This document shows, in pieces, positions 1 to 10,061 of a DNA stretch of 64,000 bases. The DNA lies in the NCBI GenBank assembly GCA_036852015.1, contig JAANDG010000211.1, positions 62,001-126,000 of the forward strand, in the 5' to 3' direction. The notes below the pieces were generated by a model. It was not told the DNA's origin, did not search any database, and saw only the letters and a list, made by a program, of their open reading frames with translations. Positions within the stretch are counted from its first letter, which is position 1, and every line of letters starts with the position of its first letter. This stretch comes from Pelodera strongyloides. Its lineage: Eukaryota; Nematoda; Chromadorea; Rhabditida; Rhabditidae. The position numbers were made by a program, and so were the translations under genes.

Positions 1-115
1 CTTATGATTCCATATCCTTTTATATTATCATTCAAACCAAACGGATAAGCTGTATTTAATAATTTAATCCAAAATAATTCTTTTTCTTTCCTTATGTTAT
101 TATTTAGCGAATCGC

Positions 116-562
116 TCAGATTGTCAAGTATATGAATGGTAAAAAGTTTCGTAGACGACCCAGGTTGGCACTCTGCAAAATGTTTGTAAAGTAATGTATC
201 GTTGGATTCTTTTTGATATGATAGCGGTGCTGACTGAAACGAGCCTTAAGGGTTCTTTTAGTTTCGCCTACATATTGTATACCACATTTAGAACAAGTAA
301 TACAATACACCAATCCACAACTGTTACAATTTGTATTACTTGTAGAATAAGTATTACTAAAATAGCTGGAGGAATTGCTTCTTACTATTCTTTCAAATGA
401 TATTAAAGGACATATCTTACAAGCTTTGTATGTGCATTTATTACCAAATTGATGAGTTCCTTCAAGGGAAGTAATTATAAGTTTAGGGCCAAGTTTACGA
501 GAGGTAAGAGTAAGACGATGATGGTATTCTGTGTTTGTAGCAGGGCATAAATTCTCCCCAGT
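116..562 (-). pseudogene. Penelope-like element, C-terminal linker and GIY-YIG nuclease fragment
   Basis: One open frame on the minus strand, read from 562 down to a stop at 116. It contains a Cys-rich stretch (CTYKACKICP, then CNSCG) followed by VYCITCSKCGIQYVGETKR and an R-x-x-QH segment. This is the usual order at the end of Penelope-like retroelement proteins: a Cys-containing linker, then a GIY-YIG endonuclease that nicks the target DNA. The frame is closed upstream by a stop at 563-565 and the reverse transcriptase is not contiguous, so this is a broken copy. After the QH segment the sequence stops resembling the family, perhaps a frameshift. The family assignment is from motif recognition only. 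Confidence 0.8.
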
Positions 563-1240
563 TCAGCCGCCCTTGGCCTTATGGGAAATCTAGAGTGGGT
601 TGGACACTTCGGATATACCTGACATGGCGGGATCGAGGTAAAAACCTCTGCCACGGTGGTACGAGGGTCCCAGGGTCACCAAGCCTGTCACCCTTGCTAG
701 CGCCAATCCCGCCGGGTGACCCTGTAGGACGGCCAGTATTGAATACGAAAGGTGTGAAGAAGAAGTGCAAATTAATAAATTTACAAGGAATACGAGTAAG
801 TAAAAGGAGCACATGATTCTCCAAAGCCAACCCTCATTGTACCTGAAGCTTAGAAAATAATAATGTAAGAAAGTATATAATATAATTTGTGGGAATAGGC
901 TTCTGGTAAATGTTAGTATCCACATTTAAGATAGGTAATTGGGGACCAGAATCTGGTACGGAATGGCAATTTTGTGAGAATCATATGTAGAGAATAAGTA
1001 AGGCTATTAAGTGAGAAAACACTTACTAGTAGTTTTGAATGAGAAGTAAATAAAGTGGAAGAGAATAACTCTTGATATGTTCAAGAGAAATTAATGAGGG
1101 CCCAAAAGTACGAGCGTATAGAAGAAATCAGGAAACTAATAGTATAGAAATAATAAATGGTTGAAGACGTGGTATAGCTAGAAAGCGCATATTGTAAATA
1201 AAATACAATATTCTGTAGTAACAGGAAAGAGAAGTCATGA
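563..1240. other. Gap inside the Penelope-like element; GC-rich structured island at about 575-735
   Basis: No gene seen. The first 170 bases are much richer in G and C than the surroundings and contain several inverted repeats: GGCGGGAT near 624 with ATCCCGCC near 704, and AGGGTCACC near 672 with GGTGACCCT near 714. The rest is AT-rich with no recognisable coding. It lies between two fragments of one retroelement and may be inserted or non-coding element sequence. Confidence 0.45.
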
Positions 1241-1243
1241 TAT

Positions 1244-1622
1244 AGAGCTGCCGAGAAGGCAGGATATTGAACTGCCGCGAGGGCAGGGTAGTGAACTGCC
1301 GCGAGGGCAGGATAGGGAGCTGCCGCGAGGGCAGGGTAGGGAGCTGCCACGAGGGCAGGGTAGGGAGCTGCCACGAGGGCAGGGTAGGGAGCTGCCACGA
1401 GGGCAGGGTAGGGAGCTGCCACGAGGGCAGAGGGTAGGGAGCTGCCAAGAGGGCAGGGTAGGGAGCTGCCACGAGGGCAGGGTAGGGAGCTGCCACGAGG
1501 GCGGTAGGGGAGTGCCACGAGGGCGTAGGGTAGGGAGCTGCCACGAGGGCAGGGTAGGGAGCTGCCGCGAGGGCAGGGTAGGGAGCGGCCGCGAGGGCAG
1601 GGTGGGAGCTGCCACGAGGGCA
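1244..1622. repeat. 24-bp minisatellite, about 16 units
   Basis: Tandem units close to GAGCTGCCACGAGGGCAGGG plus TAGG, 24 bp each, with small differences between units (CCACGAGG or CCGCGAGG, a few 1-3 bp length changes). Each unit carries a short inverted repeat, CTGCC...GGCAG. Because 24 is divisible by 3, three minus-strand frames stay open and translate to 8-residue repeats; these are a by-product, not a gene. Confidence 0.92.
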
Positions 1623-1883
1623 GAGAAAAAAAACTATTCGAAGGTACGAAAGTGTGAAAAAAGTATAAATAAAAAAGAAGTATATAAATGAACAAGATAA
1701 AACAAAAGAATAGAACCATTTGCTGAGGACGGGGAAATTAATCCTCCAGTGCACTCAGACAACATGATTCCAAGTATAATAAACCAAAAGTATAAAAAGA
1801 ATTAAAATTAAACTATGAGAAACAACTAAAAGAAAGTGTGAAAAAAGAAAATTAAACGAAAGTACCCGGTAATACCCAGGTAA

Positions 1884-1962
1884 CCCGTTTCGACCCCAAA
1901 GTCACAGACGGGATTTTATGGCAAGCTGTGGAGGGGTCATCATCAGTGTGATGCCACAGCTT
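1884..1962 (-). ncRNA. Hammerhead-ribozyme-like motif set with permuted strand order
   Basis: On the minus strand the conserved hammerhead core segments are present with matching stems. TCACA-CTGATGA-T-GACCCC lies at 1951-1933, CCCGTC-TGTGA at 1912-1902, and GGGGTC-GAAAC-GGG at 1897-1884. Stem I would be TCACA with TGTGA, stem II GACCCC with GGGGTC, stem III CCCGT with ACGGG, and the cleavage triplet GTC. The first segment sits in the loop of a 9-bp hairpin (AAGCTGTGG at 1962-1954, CCACAGCTT at 1931-1923). The segment order differs from natural hammerheads, so stems I and II cross. Penelope-like elements are known to carry hammerheads, which fits the location. Activity is not implied. Confidence 0.45.
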
Positions 1963-2206
1963 ACCAAGTATAAAATGACTGTTAATTAAATAATAAATTA
2001 AACAAAATACATATAAAATAATAGTGAAATTTTGAGGGGATTAAAGAAAAAAGAACCAGGTGTGTGTGTTACTGGGCTAGTAATAAAAAACCCGTGGCTA
2101 TATTATCAATGAAGGCAATTAGACGCGTAGTTTATAGTTCAATTTTATTTGACCAAACTTTATGGTATAAGGAAGAAAGAAGGGAGAAGAAATCAGAAAG
2201 AAGATA

Positions 2207-2705
2207 TTAGAAAAATTTGTCTACCCACTCAATTAGATGGTTTACGGAAATTAAGTATTTTTGTGATAATACTGGATATTTTCTGAAGCATTTGATGGTA
2301 TTATCCTTGATGGCTTTATCGGGGTATTTATTATTTGCTAACCTATTAAGGAGTTGCTCTATCTTATCTTTAAAAAAGGATAGTGATGATGTGCATCTTC
2401 CAATTCTAATAATTTCTCCATATATACAGCTAATTTTGATATTAGTACTAATAGAACTGTCATACATAGGAAAACGAATTACTTCAAAACAGTAATCATC
2501 AGTTTTATTATATAAGTTAATGCTCCACATAGAATCTTGTCGTTTTAGGTACAAATCTAGAAAAGCAGCTTCATTATCTCTATCATTAGCCGCTTCCAGT
2601 GTAAGAGTGGCTGGATACATTTGAATTATATTAGTTATAACATTTGGATCATTATAAAAAATGGCTATATCATCCATATATCTTTTTATACAAGTTTTTA
2701 TACTA
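2207..2705 (-). pseudogene. Penelope-like element reverse transcriptase fragment (YMDD motif to C-terminal part)
   Basis: The minus-strand frame begins in CIKRYMDDIAIFYN near 2690-2640. This has the YMDD reverse-transcriptase catalytic motif in the form typical of Penelope-like elements, followed by EAAFLDLYLKR, a conserved RT palm/thumb region, and ends at a stop at 2207. It is cut at its 5' side by a GA microsatellite near 2705, so the fingers and first palm motifs are missing. It is in the same orientation and order as the GIY-YIG fragment 1.6 kb away, so both probably come from one inactivated copy. Confidence 0.8.
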
Positions 2706-2728
2706 AAGAGAGAGAGAGAGAGAGAGCT
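2705..2728. repeat. (GA)n microsatellite
   Basis: About 12 GA units directly at the point where the reverse transcriptase frame is broken off. Confidence 0.85.
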
Positions 2729-2889
2729 AAAAAGAAAGACACAGAGTACAAGAGAAAGAGGTCATAAAGGCAATTATAGCGCGCAATACCATAACCCTTG
2801 TAATTATAGCTTTTGGATGGCAAACCGGGTTGGATCTTGGGTTCGCCGCAAAACCATATTTAAAGCGGTAGAAGAGCCGGTTCGTGAAA

Positions 2890-3225
2890 CTTATGTTGAC
2901 TTGTTGACCAACTGCTAGCCCATGACCACAGAAACCACAGAAAAACCTTCCTTGGCCCGTCACCAAATGGTTTTGGCCGAAAACACCATCTGGTGGCTGG
3001 TTTGTGACTATTTGTTGATCAGTTGATGACGGTTTTCGATGAAACTGATCACAATGTGGTCACAAAGTGGTCACCAAATGGGCTGGTCCACGAAAAAAAA
3101 CAGTGAACCGTCACCAAATGGGCTGGTCCACGAAAAAAAAACAGTGAACCGTCACCAAATGGGCTGGTCCACGAAAAAAAAAAACAGTGAACCGTCGCCA
3201 AATGGGCTCACCCATTTCCTATATT
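2890..3225. repeat. Dispersed GTGAACCGTCACC element with three internal tandem units
   Basis: Contains three tandem units of about 51-53 bp, each CACCAAATGGGCTGGTCC, a poly-A run of 8-11, then CAGTGAACCGT. The flanks (about 2890-3060) have GACCAACTG, CACCAAATGG and GTTTTCGATGAAAC. Related sequence occurs at 9377-9565, 39968-40190 and 57995-58150, so this is a dispersed family whose copy here has an internal tandem expansion. Confidence 0.75.
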
Positions 3226-3399
3226 CCGCCTTAGATTTATGAAGCATTATAGAAGTGTGTGTCTATAAGATAACTGAAGCAAAAGAAAAGTTTTGAGACG
3301 ATTTGGAGTTTTGGAGTGTTGGTCATTTGTCTGCCAAGGTAACCATTGCTTTGTGTCCTTCATTTTTCTCTCTCAAATAAAAGAAACATATACACACTA

Positions 3400-3545
3400 A
3401 GGCAGAGAGAGACGGAGAGAGAGAGAAGAGAGAGAGAGAGAGGGAGGGAGAGAGAGAGGGAGAGAGAGGGAGAGGGAGAGAGAGAGGGAGAGAGAGAGAG
3501 GGAGAGAGAGGGAGAGAGAGAGGGAGAGAGAGAGGGAGATAAAGA
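3400..3545. repeat. (GA)n / (GGGA)n microsatellite
   Basis: About 145 bases of almost pure purine on the plus strand with GA and GGGAGA units. It creates open frames of Arg-Glu and Ser-Leu on either strand, which are not genes. Confidence 0.95.
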
Positions 3546-3822
3546 GAGAAGAGTTAGAGCACAACAAGCACAAATGCATGGCCTTGACATCTTTGTACTT
3601 GTTAGCAAAATTTCTTATTTCTATGAAAGTTACTGCGGCTGCGAAAAAAAACTCTATTCGGGAAAATGTCATGACCATGAAAATGAAGATGAAATATGGC
3701 CACGAAAAATAATAGCCACATCGTCAAGAATCACGTAACAAAAGATAGTGATTCCGGTGAAAGGTGTTATTCAACTGTACGAGTTCTTAAATTCTAAGAA
3801 ATTGCAGAAGACAAGTTAAAGC

Positions 3823-4009
3823 AAAACACCAGCGGTTGCAAAACACCAGCTGTTTTTTGGAACACATCGAGTATACCAGCATCCTCATGCACCTTATGCA
3901 AATGAACATAAATTGGAATAAAAAATCGAGCTAAATTCGAGTAGCATAAATACGTAAGAATTCAGTTGTCCACAATGGGTTTCAAAAACCAGCCGGTATT
4001 TAGCTTTAA
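3823..4009 (-). mobile_element. Family A TTAA hairpin element (diverged copy)
   Basis: Family A has ends close to AAAGCGAAATACCGGCCGG and an interior with AAATCGAGCTAAATTCGAG and ACGTAAGAATTCAGTTGTCC. Here the right end ACCAGCCGGTATTTAGCTTTAA is clear; the left end has degenerated to AAACACCAGCTGTTTTTTGG. Confidence 0.8.
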
Positions 4010-7000
4010 TGCAAAAATATTTGGTGCAATAAGTATAAGAGACTCAATCCGTTATGAATACATATACACATCAAGTTCTAAATATAGACAAACCAGTTTT
4101 TTGGTACTGTTTTAACTGGGTTGTCTAGGAAACTAATCGTATACGTTGCCCGAAATAATCCAATATTTCTTTTCAAAGAAAAAATTACTGGAAAAACAAA
4201 TTCGCAATAGTTGTTTGTTCTCTGATTGATTGAATTTGGGTGAATTTTTCTCAATAAACAGTTTCGCAAGGTCACCTACAAATAGCGAACTAGGAACTAG
4301 AAATAGAAATAACAACTGCACGAAACACGGAGAGCTCACTTTGGGTTTGGGATCACGGTTTGGGTTTCCGTCTGGGTGTCGGTCTCGGTAAATCATAATT
4401 GATTTGTATTCTATTTAAATTAAGTTCGTATCATTCATATGGTAGATAAACGTATAATTTGTCAACAAGCAAGACTACATAAAACCGACAGAGAATGTCA
4501 AATATTCCTTACAATAGTAAACTGATTTTAGTGACACAATCAAAAGTAATCAGCACCGATACTCAAAAACAAAAGTACAATGTTCATAACCGAAATATAA
4601 CTTTATAAACTATTATATGGCCATCGTTTCTGCAAAAATAACAACTGGATTTAGTTACGATACAAGTTTCTTGGAAAGAAGTCTTTCGTTTGAAGTTAAA
4701 ATCTTTCGTTCGACAATCAGCGGTACGTAACATCGTTTTCAAAATTACATTGAATATTGCATGATGAGCACTGAGCACATAATGCGCGTATGATATGTGA
4801 TGTCCAGCATTAATTTCAAAACCACGTGCCATACCACTTTAACAATCGATGGCAATAGAAAAGTTGACATTCGACCCTTGACTAAACAATTGTTTGACTT
4901 GTGAAAGGAAGATCGTTCCATAGATTTGTCTTGACGAGATAGCGATCGGTTATAGGTCGAACAACACGAAAATAGAAAGAATAAGAACCTTGTTAGAACC
5001 GGAGTTTGTTTCTATTCCGAAAAATATGTATGCACTTGTTGAGTAAATAAATGAATGCATAAAACTTTTTACCCTTATACAACGGTAGTTGAATGGTGTT
5101 CAGAGCTGATGCGTTAATCACAGAGGTCCTGAGCAGAGTAGATGACGAGGTTGTGAATAATATACAGTACCCCGTTTTTGTTTTGACAAAAAATTCAAAC
5201 TAGTGATATAAATAATAGTGCTTGACGCTTACACTACAGAATGAATTTGATGAAAGGGCACGCTAAGTGCACATTTTTCTCGCTAGCACTATTTTCAAAG
5301 TAGCACGTTAGTCCTAAGGAGGACATCAACAAAAAATAAGTTTGCATTTTATTGATTTTATCGATTATACAGCTTTTTCGGTATTGATTGGCGATCTCGA
5401 TTTATGATCCGATGACGTCACATCACTGGGGCGACGGACTACAAACGACATTTTGGTGTAGTATCTGAAAGAAAATGTATATGTAAAGTGGTATGACACG
5501 TGGTTATCCTGCATTGCAAAATATGCAAGTTGTGTGCCTTTCTGTGCACAACCGACAAATGAACTCTGAAAAAAGTGAACTCTGCTCTCTGCTGTTAGCT
5601 CAGCTTACTTGACTTTCGAACACTTAAAAGTTTGAAAAACTTTATTCCAACATGGTTAGTGGAGTCCAGGCAATTACAGTTACAGGCAACCTTTACCCTT
5701 TATTTCGTTTTGTGTTTTATGGCTCCCAAAGGACTCGTAAATGCCAAAAGTTTTAGGTATAAATCTTGGAGCTTCTATAAACTCAGAAAATCATTTAAAT
5801 TGGATTTTCAAGTTTCTGAGAGCTTCAGGACAGCTGAGAATACTGTCCAGAGCCAAGCTCGCAGCACACGCTAAACACTTGGCAAATGTCCTATTGCGTT
5901 TTGTATCATATGCAACTTTCAGTGCCATTCTGTGCAGTTTTGGCACAGTTTTGGCACAGAATGGGACGCCGTTTGTGCATATTCTTTTGAAATGCTGATG
6001 TCCTGCATACAATTCAAAACTGATTTAACACGTGACTAAAGCTTTACTCTTTTTTTCGGGCTGCGACAAAATCACTATGAAATTCACCACCCAACCAGCA
6101 AACGCTGAATATTTTTGGCGAAAAAAAAGTAGGTGCTGAATTTTTGAAAGATTTCACCGGAGAGTAAGTTTTTTTTCTGTTCAGTGGACACATGACAAAT
6201 TTTCAAATGCAAAATTTCAATGCCCGCCGCTAACAATTTATATTAGTTATCGTTCATATAAATGCATATTTTTTATACATATTTTTATACACTTATGGGG
6301 AAATGGGGAAATCGACTACATGACTATTATGTTTATTGTTTACTCGGAAAGCTCTATCCACATATATAATGCACTATGATTTGCTTCTGAAGATAATTAT
6401 AGTATACTCAACTGACAAGTGATATTTTTAATGCTATGTTTATGGGTTTAAAAACAGAAAGCTTGTTCTAATACTTCACTGTTTCTAAAAAAAAATTGTT
6501 ATAGTAAAAAAAAACCTGGTGAGCGGAGGTGTCTCTCTGAAAACATCCCTCGCAACGCGGTTTTGATCGGGCTGAAATTTTTTAATATTTTTTTTTAATA
6601 TTGTAATATTCTTAATAATAATAATTAAATTTAATATTTTAATATTACTAATAATAATAATTAAATTTAGTATTTTAATATTATTACTAATAATAATTAA
6701 TTTTAATATTAAAAAAAAAAGCATGCTCAAAGATTCAACATTGGACTCGCAATCAGTTCCTATATTATATATAAACACCCCATAGCAAGATTTCTCTATA
6801 AATATGTGCAATTGCTAAATGTGGAAACACAATGTTACAATAAATAAAAATGTTACGTGCTGAAAAATACAGTGAATATTATACTAACAATAATTGTCAC
6901 AATGCTGTGAATTTTGCATAAATCTATTATTCCCACCAAAGTAGTCGCCTTGAACAATTCCGGTGAAATGCGAACATTTTCAAATACGAGTTTATGCCTT

Positions 7001-7860
7001 TTATTTGTGTAATCGAGTACGTCTTGCGGCCAGTCGCCGCGGCTCGGCAGCACAAGTGTAATCTATAAAATTTTATCAGAATTTGCCTCATAATAATGAG
7101 GTAGATTTGGTTTACTTGCTGGAGCCAGCAGTAGTATTAGACAAAGCAGGCTCTGTAACGTAACAATCTGCGATGATAGCAGGCTGAGGAGAAAAAAGCT
7201 ATTACTGTTTTCGGTAACAAAACTACCGTGACTGCGAAACCCCACACTCAAAACGAGGACAAGTTATTGGCAAAAGAAAAACCTCAGAAGCGCACAGTGC
7301 ATTCTAAAAGGCAATTTTTTCGAAATCCGCACTTACAGTAACCTTCGATTTTGCGTTCACAAATCCGTGTCCCTGGGACAGCCACGGGAAATGACGATCC
7401 TAAAAGATTTTCACATCGTCTGATATTTGTAAAAGATAAATTTATTCTTACCATTGCTAAAATGGCAAGAATAATTTACATAACAGTTACCTTCCTTTGG
7501 ACAGGGGAAACTTAATTATTCAAAATACTGACCCTATCCCAGCGAATAAAAAAGAAATTAGAATATAATATTGATTTGAAACCGAATACCCTTGACTTGA
7601 TGACGTAGGCAACCGGAAACGGGTCCACGTTCTCTACAGTAAAAGTTGTGTAAACCGGTGTGCGGTAGCTGTGCTCCGGTGAGAAGATGAGCCAGCTGGA
7701 ATAAAATGCATTTTCCATAAAAAGGCTATTTTCCAACCAACAATTTTGGTTTCTCTAAGAATTGTGGTCTTTGTAATATTCTCAGTAAATTGCTCCCACT
7801 ATGGATGGCTCATTTTATAAAGAATTTGTCATTAAGTATGTCCCACGCTTATGCGTTATT
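4010..7860. other. No gene seen
   Basis: AT-rich sequence. It holds a partial SINE (about 5070-5165), one end of a family C element (near 4822-4842, ACGTGCCATACCACTTTAA), a possible diverged family C pair (5485-6035) and a low-complexity TAATAATTAAATTT stretch (about 6590-6712). Open frames here are short and show no coding character. Confidence 0.5.
5070..5165. repeat. Partial tRNA-derived SINE (tail part)
   Basis: CACAGAGGTCCTGAGCAGAG and the following GATGACGAG match the tail of the SINE copies at 17826-18075, 44838-45068 and 46430-46650. The tRNA-like head is missing. Confidence 0.6.
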
Positions 7861-8050
7861 GAAGCAAAATATCGGCCGGTTTTTGAAACACCGAGTACAC
7901 ATGTACACCTGCATTCTTATGCAGCTTGTCCTATGCAAATGAACATAAATTAGAATAAAAAATCGAGCTAAATTCGAACAAATTAGCATAAATACGTAAG
8001 AATTCAGTTGTCACGAGGCGTTTCAAAAACCGGCCGGTATTTGGCTTTAA
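7861..8050 (-). mobile_element. Family A TTAA hairpin element
   Basis: Ends AAGCAAAATATCGGCCGG and ACCGGCCGGTATTTGGCTTTAA with the standard interior (AAATCGAGCTAAATTCG). Confidence 0.88.
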
Positions 8051-8775
8051 TTGATCGTAGAGTCCTCAACAGTGCAGAGACATAATAAATTGCTCGCTTT
8101 TTAGGCTACATTTTAGGCACGCGCCCACACAACCCCCGATCTTCCAAATAAATAAATAAACCGGACACAATAGCTGTGGAAGATAATTACCGGATGTTCA
8201 TTCTTTTGAATTTTTGAACGAATTCAAAAGTGTGAAAGGCAATTTTTTCAAAAACTTGTCCTTATAGTTCGAGATTTTACGTACAAGCCTAGAAGAGACC
8301 AGATGAAAGAGGTCTGACGCTTTTATGCTAAACCCGACCGCTATTGTGTTCGGTTACAGCGCGAAAAGGCGTCCGGTACGCGGCGCGTTCGCGGCTCTGC
8401 AATGGCTGAACCTTTTTTGCCTGGGTCTGCGCGAAGTGCCAGTCAACTAACAATACAATGTTTGTTTGAATATTAACTAAATAAATCATACATCATCTTT
8501 AGATTTTTCAGACAAGAGATATTTTATTCCGCTTTTAATGTATTCCCGGATTCCCGCAAGCGATAGCAGAAAACTCCTCAAATCGAGCAATTTTAATAAA
8601 TCCCACAAAGTTTGCAGAAAGAGCTCTTTTTCGTTCTTTCGTTGTTTGTTTAAGATTGAATCCGCTCGAAATATTAAATTTTAATCCGAGAAAGAACGAA
8701 CATCTTAATTATTTCATATTTCTGCAAAACCTATTTCAAATTTTTAATTTTTCCAACAATATTTGGCGCGAACTG

Positions 8776-8956
8776 GAAGCGAAATACGGCCGGTTTTTTG
8801 AAACACATCGTGAGTACACCAGCATTATTATGCAGCTTGTGCAAATGAATATAAATTAGCATAAAAATCGAGCTACATTCGAACAACTTTGCATAGATAT
8901 GTAAGAATTTAGCCATCCACGATGCGTTTCAAAAACCGGCCGGTATTTCGCTTTAA
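8776..8956 (-). mobile_element. Family A TTAA hairpin element
   Basis: Left end AAGCGAAATACGGCCGG; right end CCGGCCGGTATTTCGCTTTAA. The interior carries the family's GAGTACACCAGCATT and GATGCGTTTCAAAAACC. Confidence 0.9.
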
Positions 8957-9376
8957 TTATGGTTATATTACCTCGGTTTGGTACCACAACATACGCACTA
9001 TTGTTCAGTATACAAGAAATGTTTCCACTAACCCTCTCCTCAATATAAGGATAGTTTATAGTGTGGATAATTATACATTAAATTTGATCTTTGAGATCAT
9101 CTACACATTGTTATATTTCACAGTAAAGTATCCCATTTCCAATGGTGTTTTGTTCCCTTGTTTTGTCATATTTTGGCCAAAAAGTGTGTCATTATTTATG
9201 CAATGTTTGTAAAATTAGAATATGATCCAGACAATAAATGTCGAATCAGTTGAATTTCGACATGAGGTGGGATCCCAGGAAAAAGTAGTCAAATATGCGA
9301 TAACTGCACATTGCACTCCTCTACACGACTACGCGCGGTTTTGTAAATATTAAATGGTGCTGCTACGTAGGAACTG

Positions 9377-9565
9377 GGTGAACCCATTTGCTGACGGTTC
9401 ACTGGTGTTTTTGTGAGCCTGGCCAGTTTGGAGACCAATTCATGACCAACTCGTTACCGCGGTTCATCGAAAATCGTCAGCAGATGGTCACCAAATGGTC
9501 ACGAACAAGTCACGAGCGAGCCATGGGCCAACGACGGTTTTTCTGTATTTTCGATTATTTCGTTT
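9377..9565. repeat. Dispersed GTGAACC...CACCAAATGGTCAC element
   Basis: Starts GGGTGAACCCATTTGCTGAC and continues with GACCAACTCGT, TTCATCGAAAATCGTCAGC and GGTCACCAAATGGTCACGA. The same order of blocks is found at 39968-40190 and in pieces at 2890-3225 and 57995-58150. Confidence 0.75.
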
Positions 9566-9927
9566 TCCTGTGTAACACTAATTGATAATTCTTTTGAATG
9601 ACCAATTGATTTTCTTCTCATATTTTTATTTTTATGAAACTTTTATGGACATTTCATCTTCAGCACAGGCGCAGCTATTTACGAAAGCATTGGTAGTTTA
9701 TTATTCCGCTTATACCACATAATCCATGTTTTTCAGCTCGGTAGTTGAAAATTTGAAAAACGAACAACTGTGTTTTTCTGCCCTCTTAATAATGGGGCTT
9801 TACCTATTGTTTATAAAATGTCTGATCTCTTTGCATATGAAAAGTGTTTACACTAAGGGGGTTTTAATGTGCTAGTGCTGTCTTAGGTTCAAAAAAGCAT
9901 AAAGTAAAGTAATAAAATTAGTACATT

Positions 9928-10061
9928 TTAAAGCGGTGTGGCACGTGGTTTGGAAAATGCAGCTGGGAACAGCATGCAAACTGAGTTCCATTCTGTGTCG
10001 GCCAGGTATATTTGCATAATACCAAGATACGTTTCACAAACCTTGTGCCACAACGCTTTAA
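9928..10061. mobile_element. Family C TTAA hairpin element
   Basis: Left end TTAAAGCGGTGTGGCACGTGG, inverted at the right end as CCTTGTGCCACAACGCTTTAA. The family consensus end is AAAGCGGTATGGCACGTGG. Confidence 0.82.

Noticed and set aside
1081..1754. Three overlapping minus-strand frames of more than 120 codons
   Set aside because: Translation of the 24-bp minisatellite in three frames.
3346..3738. 130-codon Arg/Glu-rich frame and its Ser/Leu mirror
   Set aside because: Mostly translation of a GA microsatellite.
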